64,000 bases of DNA from Alphaproteobacteria bacterium (GTDB lineage Bacteria > Pseudomonadota > Alphaproteobacteria > UBA8366 > GCA-2717185). The notes below the pieces were generated by a model. That model was given only the letters and a program-made list of their open reading frames with translations. It was not told the DNA's origin and ran no database searches. The DNA is taken from positions 186,001 through 250,000 of the forward strand of contig WLWY01000008.1 in NCBI GenBank assembly GCA_012103325.1, read 5' to 3'. Positions 60,876-64,000 of the stretch are shown one piece after another; the stretch's first letter is position 1; each line of letters starts with the position of its first letter. Made by a program: the position numbers and the translations under genes.

Positions 60876-61727
60876 CTAGACGGGGCGCCGGCGACGTGTA
60901 AGCGCCAGCCCGGCCACACCGAGACCCAAAAAGGCAAGCGTGCCAGGTTCCGCCACAGCGAGCTGCGGACCGCTCAGTGTTCTGAGGTCAAAAGGATCAC
61001 CACCACGAAATTTGAGGGTATCAATGCCGCTATCTGGCGCATCGAACTGCCCCTTGATGAGCAACTGTCCTGCGCCGGCGATCGTCAAAAGCAGATCGGT
61101 TCCGGCATTCTCGAATGTAATGCTATCAATGTTCACACCCGCCGCAAACTGAACAACGTTGATATCATCGCTCGCTGCCTCAATGATCGTATCCAATTCA
61201 TTGAACCCAGATATCGAGTAGGTATCCGCGCCGCCGCCGCCGATGAGAAGATCGTTGCCGCGACCACCATCCAGGAAGTCTGCACCAAGATGTCCATCCA
61301 GGATATCGTCGCCGGAATCTCCAAGAAGAATATCAAAAAACGCGGAACCGAAACCAATATCGTTACCGGTGCCGCCTAAAAGTGTCACCTGCACGTTTGA
61401 AAATCGCGCGTCGATCACATCATTGCCGTTGCCCGCCACAAAAGATTCGACGTTTTGAACGGCTCCGGCTTCGAGAAAATCGCCAAAGTTCGTAAAGAAT
61501 ATTGTGTCGAAGCCCGCTAGGCCGTCATAGGTCGTGTTGTTTACGTTGAATTCTTGATCATTGATATTGATCACATGTCCTGATGGACTAACGAGGATCG
61601 TGGTGACCTGGCTCAATGTTCCTTGGAACAATAGTGTGTCGTTGTTTATCGTCGCCGCCTGGGCTGACGGGCCCATTGAAACCAGGCCCAGCAGAAACCC
61701 TGCTGCGCCGATGAGTGACTTTTGCAT
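60876..61727 (-). CDS. PEP-CTERM sorted protein with RTX-type calcium-binding repeats
   Basis: A 283-residue exported protein. A signal peptide (SLIGAAGFLLGLVSMGPSAQ-AA) is followed by a beta-rich region and degenerate RTX nonapeptides (VAGNGNDVIDARF, LLGGTGNDIGFG, LDGGRGNDLLIGGGGADTY). The C-terminus is a PEP-CTERM signal: VAEPGTLAFLGLGVAGLALT plus RRRRPV. Such proteins are processed by exosortase and held at the cell surface or in matrix material, so the host should encode an exosortase. The RBS GGGAG precedes the ATG. Upstream lies the inverted-site region that may control its promoter. Confidence 0.85.
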   Translation of the reverse strand: MQKSLIGAAGFLLGLVSMGPSAQAATINNDTLLFQGTLSQVTTILVSPSGHVININDQEFNVNNTTYDGLAGFDTIFFTNFGDFLEAGAVQNVESFVAGNGNDVIDARFSNVQVTLLGGTGNDIGFGSAFFDILLGDSGDDILDGHLGADFLDGGRGNDLLIGGGGADTYSISGFNELDTIIEAASDDINVVQFAAGVNIDSITFENAGTDLLLTIAGAGQLLIKGQFDAPDSGIDTLKFRGGDPFDLRTLSGPQLAVAEPGTLAFLGLGVAGLALTRRRRPV

Positions 61728-61770
61728 ATGCCGTTCTCCCGCCCGATCGCTCGGGACCAGTTACGCCCCT

Positions 61771-61926
61771 GGATGCCCTAACTTCTTTCTATTAGTTGAT
61801 ATCGCTTGCCTCATAAGGCTTTGAGTGGATTTTTCGAAAGGCAGCTAGGACGGCACGAAAAGTAAAGCCATTGACTCTCTTTGACATTTTCATAAGATAC
61901 CAACTAATAGAAAAAAGTTGGCATCT
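61771..61926. repeat. pair of inverted recombination-site-like repeats enclosing about 92 bp
   Basis: The left copy lies at 61771-61803 and the right copy at 61896-61926. Over the 26-bp inner part (61778-61803 against 61896-61921) 23 positions match in inverted orientation, and similarity extends outward (GATGCC) with a two-base gap. Each copy is itself a dyad: GATGCCAAC-like and GTTGGTATC-like half-sites around a 12-base T-rich spacer ending CTATTA. Paired dyadic sites next to a tyrosine recombinase suggest recombination sites. Confidence 0.65.
61871..61898 (+). promoter_or_regulatory. promoter-like sequence inside the inverted pair
   Basis: TTGACT (61871-61876), a 16-base spacer and TAAGAT (61893-61898) resemble a sigma70 promoter pointing at the recombinase gene. 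The -10 box spans the boundary of the right arm: TAA belongs to the enclosed segment and GAT to the repeat. Confidence 0.5.
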
Positions 61927-61952
61927 TATTCAGGCTCTGTTAGCGTCACCAA

Positions 61953-62561
61953 ATGGAGCCGAGAAAAGCGCGCAATGCCAACCATCCAAAGAAGGGTTCG
62001 TCGATCAAAGTCGAGCCGATCCGTGAGCTAAAATCCATCAAGCGTATCAAGAAGCAACTGAGAGGAAGTTCGCGAGACCTGTGCCTGTTCACACTCGGCA
62101 TCAACACCGCATACCGTGCCAATGAGCTATTATCGATTACGGTTGGTCAGGTTGCGCATCTAAAGCCCGGTGATCGCCTGGATTTGAAGCAAAGCAAGAA
62201 CAAGCGTTATCGCGCCACCACTCTCAACGCCGCAGTGATCGGATCGATCAAGGCCTGGTTAAAGGTACATCCCAATCCTTATCCTGAAGCACCGCTATTC
62301 ATCTCACAAACAACCCCCAAGGCGCTTCAGGTTTCGACACTGAGCCGAATGGTCAAAACATGGTGTAAGGAAGCAACACTTCACGGCAACTTCGGATCGC
62401 ACACGTTGCGCAAGACCTGGGGTTATCACCAACGCAAAACGTTCAAAAAACACACTGCCCTGCTCACCTGGGCCTATGGCCATTCATCGGAAGTACAGAC
62501 ACTCGATTATCTCTGCATCCAACCCAACGAAATCACGGAATTGTTCGCATCAGAACTTTAG
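61953..62561 (+). CDS. tyrosine recombinase (catalytic-domain only)
   Basis: A 202-residue recombinase without a clear N-terminal DNA-binding domain. The first arginine is in INTAYRANELLSITVGQV, box II is GSHTLRKTWGYHQRKTF, and YGHSSEVQTLDYLCI supplies the histidine and the tyrosine. Short stand-alone recombinases can act as invertases or need partner proteins. It lies about 30 bases from a pair of inverted sites and is transcribed away from the PEP-CTERM gene. No Shine-Dalgarno sequence is obvious. Confidence 0.8.
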   Translation: MEPRKARNANHPKKGSSIKVEPIRELKSIKRIKKQLRGSSRDLCLFTLGINTAYRANELLSITVGQVAHLKPGDRLDLKQSKNKRYRATTLNAAVIGSIKAWLKVHPNPYPEAPLFISQTTPKALQVSTLSRMVKTWCKEATLHGNFGSHTLRKTWGYHQRKTFKKHTALLTWAYGHSSEVQTLDYLCIQPNEITELFASEL

Positions 62562-62781
62562 CGAGTGCCACCAAATATCGTTTGTATACCGTCTATTATC
62601 AAACCGGACGGTTAACGAGGTTTTTGTAATACGCCTTCTGCAACTTCGGTGCTTCTGACGCATCTGCATCAATCTTGTTCGCTTCTGAAAAGGGGGGCAA
62701 AAGGAGGCATGGGAAATTCGTGTGCTGAGTTCCGAATTTAGCCAAAAGCCGCTGCTGCTCCCCGGAAATTGGATAGTCTCG
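62562..62781. other. non-coding gap
   Basis: No gene or clear structure seen between the recombinase and the convergent hydrolase gene. Confidence 0.4.
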
Positions 62782-63612
62782 TCAGCCCTCGCTCTGACCT
62801 GCCAGAAACTTACTTAGGCGCTCCAGAACACGGTCAGGCGCTTCCAGCTGCGGCAAGTGACCAACGCCTGGCAAGACCTCGAATGAAGCCTGTGGGATCA
62901 GCTCATGGAGAGCCTTTCCGCGCGCAAGCGGAATCCATGGATCGTCCTCACCCCATATAATTTTAACTGGGCAACGTATCTTCCCGAACAAAGGTTCCAC
63001 CTCTGCGGTATAGCGCTCATCAGCTTGCGCAAATTGCCTGTAAAAGCTACTTCTACCATCATCGGTCAACCAAGGTGCGACAAGAGCCGCAATATCCTCG
63101 CGTTCGATGTCGTTGACGATCGCGCCCTGAATGTAAGCCTCAACAACCGCCTTGTGGATGTGCGGCGGAAGGCCCAAAAACGCATCCACGTGCCGGCCGA
63201 CATGATCAAAAAACTCCGATCCCCAAGGGCGCATCGCAACGACGTTCATGAGCACGCAGCGGTCAAACTCACAGCCATGCAGCAAGTGCGCGCGAAGGGT
63301 CGTGGCACCACCAAAATCGTGCGCGACGACTTTGGGCCGGTCCAGGCTCCAAAGTGCAAACATTTCGGCGAAGACCCGTCCTTGAACATCCAGAGCAGTT
63401 CGTTCCTCAGGCTTCTTGTCGGATCGGCCATACCCCGGCATGTCGTACCAGTGAACGCGATAATGCTTTGCTAATTCTGGAATTACCCGATGCCATGAGA
63501 ATGAGGACCAAGGCCATCCGTGAGCGAGCACTAGATTCGGTCCCTCGCCAAACCGGCCCGCTGCAACGCAGCCCGCGCTGGTCTCAAAGGTTTCGCCAAG
63601 ATTCCAAGTCAT
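62782..63612 (-). CDS. alpha/beta hydrolase, haloacetate dehalogenase/epoxide hydrolase-like
   Basis: About 276 residues from the ATG at 63612 (MTWNLGETFETSAGCVAAGR), with GGTGGGA upstream. The oxyanion-hole motif is LVLAHGWPWSSFSWHRVIP. The nucleophile elbow VVAHDFGGATTLRAHLL has aspartate, as in haloalkane/haloacetate dehalogenases and epoxide hydrolases. The acid is probably in IIWGEDDPWIPLARGK and the histidine in LPGVGHLPQLEAP. YDMPGYGRSDKKPEERT is the conserved post-strand-4 segment. It is a cytoplasmic hydrolase; the substrate is not deducible. Confidence 0.82.
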   Translation of the reverse strand: MTWNLGETFETSAGCVAAGRFGEGPNLVLAHGWPWSSFSWHRVIPELAKHYRVHWYDMPGYGRSDKKPEERTALDVQGRVFAEMFALWSLDRPKVVAHDFGGATTLRAHLLHGCEFDRCVLMNVVAMRPWGSEFFDHVGRHVDAFLGLPPHIHKAVVEAYIQGAIVNDIEREDIAALVAPWLTDDGRSSFYRQFAQADERYTAEVEPLFGKIRCPVKIIWGEDDPWIPLARGKALHELIPQASFEVLPGVGHLPQLEAPDRVLERLSKFLAGQSEG

Positions 63613-63788
63613 CGGCAAATTCCCACCGCTTCTGTCTCGTACTACAATTATACCATCGATCAGCAAACGGCATGATGTTCGCTCCTTGCAGGTCCGCACC
63701 GGGTCAAAATGCGAAGTCGTGTCCGACGACCGGAACGTCGACTTCGGGGGGCAAAAGCAGACATAGTTCCTTTGCGACTGATCTCCGT

Positions 63789-63992
63789 CTAAAAACGCCT
63801 ACGCGAACGCTGCGGTATTCGGTACGGCATCCGATGAGGTACGTAACGCGCCTTCTCTGACTGCACTCTTTTTTGTTCGTATAGTTTTATCTGGTCGAAA
63901 AATGGTTGAGGGTTGAAAATGCCTTTGCAGTGCCAGCCGATAAAGTTCTCTTTCCCGACCAAAGTGAAGTACGCTGTATGATCCAAGCCCAT
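63789..63992 (-). CDS. partial or short hypothetical protein at the window edge
   Basis: A minus-strand frame (MGLDHTAYFTLVGKENFIGW, then HCKGIFNPQPFFDQIKLYEQ, ending RSRRRF) is open to the end of the window, so its true start may lie beyond 64000. No family recognised; the basic C-terminus may be non-native. Confidence 0.4.
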   Translation of the reverse strand: MGLDHTAYFTLVGKENFIGWHCKGIFNPQPFFDQIKLYEQKRVQSEKARYVPHRMPYRIPQRSRRRF

Positions 63993-64000
63993 CGGAACGA

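Noticed and set aside
20391..64000. search for a second copy of the tRNA-Gln 3' end as attR
   Set aside because: Reading by eye showed no convincing repeat of the GAATCCTCCATCCCCAG segment; a computed search would be needed to exclude it.
1..64000. CRISPR arrays
   Set aside because: No regularly spaced short direct repeats were seen, and no cas-like product occurs in any frame.

Overview
The window is GC-rich chromosomal DNA that looks alphaproteobacterial (Rhodospirillales-like). Support for this: a TRAP 4TM/12TM fused permease, a compact guaB-GNAT-guaA cluster, an rlmE-ppx/gppA pair, a Bbp19/T7-like podoviral structural module and a PEP-CTERM anchored RTX protein. The placement rests on gene style only; no rRNA or other marker gene is present. 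The window contains much mobile DNA: three near-identical IS66 copies, an IS3 remnant, three tyrosine recombinases, a decaying prophage and an integrated-plasmid-like segment with ParB and HigBA.

1-11.9 kb: catabolic genes. A frameshifted TRAP permease faces away from a class IV aminotransferase and a TPP-dependent enzyme. An FAD dehydrogenase/small protein pair, an APH-fold kinase, an acyl-CoA dehydrogenase and an amidohydrolase follow. The kinase gene sits between two diverged copies of the same small-protein/dehydrogenase junction. An AT-rich orphan gene lies at 9.6-10.3 kb. 11.4-14.5 kb: a class I glutamine amidotransferase gene is cut by IS66 copy 1, which still has its 8-bp target duplication. 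14.5-20.4 kb: conserved core genes guaA, GNAT, guaB, rlmE and ppx/gppA, then tRNA-Gln(CTG).

20.5-27.7 kb: an integrase abutting tRNA-Gln, an IS3 remnant, an unknown gene, gene fragments and IS66 copy 2, which lacks a target duplication. 27.8-49.7 kb: a minus-strand podoviral structural module (connector, Bbp19-like protein, scaffold, a large probable virion protein, capsid, gp11/gp12-like tail tube, gp13/gp14-like proteins, tail fibre). No terminase, polymerase, repressor or lysis gene was found. The capsid and gp13-like genes are frameshifted. A plus-strand block (STAS protein, orphan molybdenum hydroxylase large subunit, amidohydrolase, small membrane protein) interrupts it at 37.0-41.5 kb.

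49.7-55.6 kb: a tandem cytochrome P460 pair with a divergent LysR regulator, then IS66 copy 3 between two truncated genes. 55.8-60.3 kb: an integrase, several very small genes, HigBA, a ParB-like gene with an in-frame stop, and a densely hairpinned non-coding stretch. 60.3-64 kb: a SemiSWEET-like protein, the PEP-CTERM RTX protein, a stand-alone tyrosine recombinase and an alpha/beta hydrolase. Between the RTX gene and the recombinase, two inverted 30-bp sites enclose a promoter-like sequence whose -10 box would survive inversion. This possible invertible promoter switch is the most interesting feature seen.
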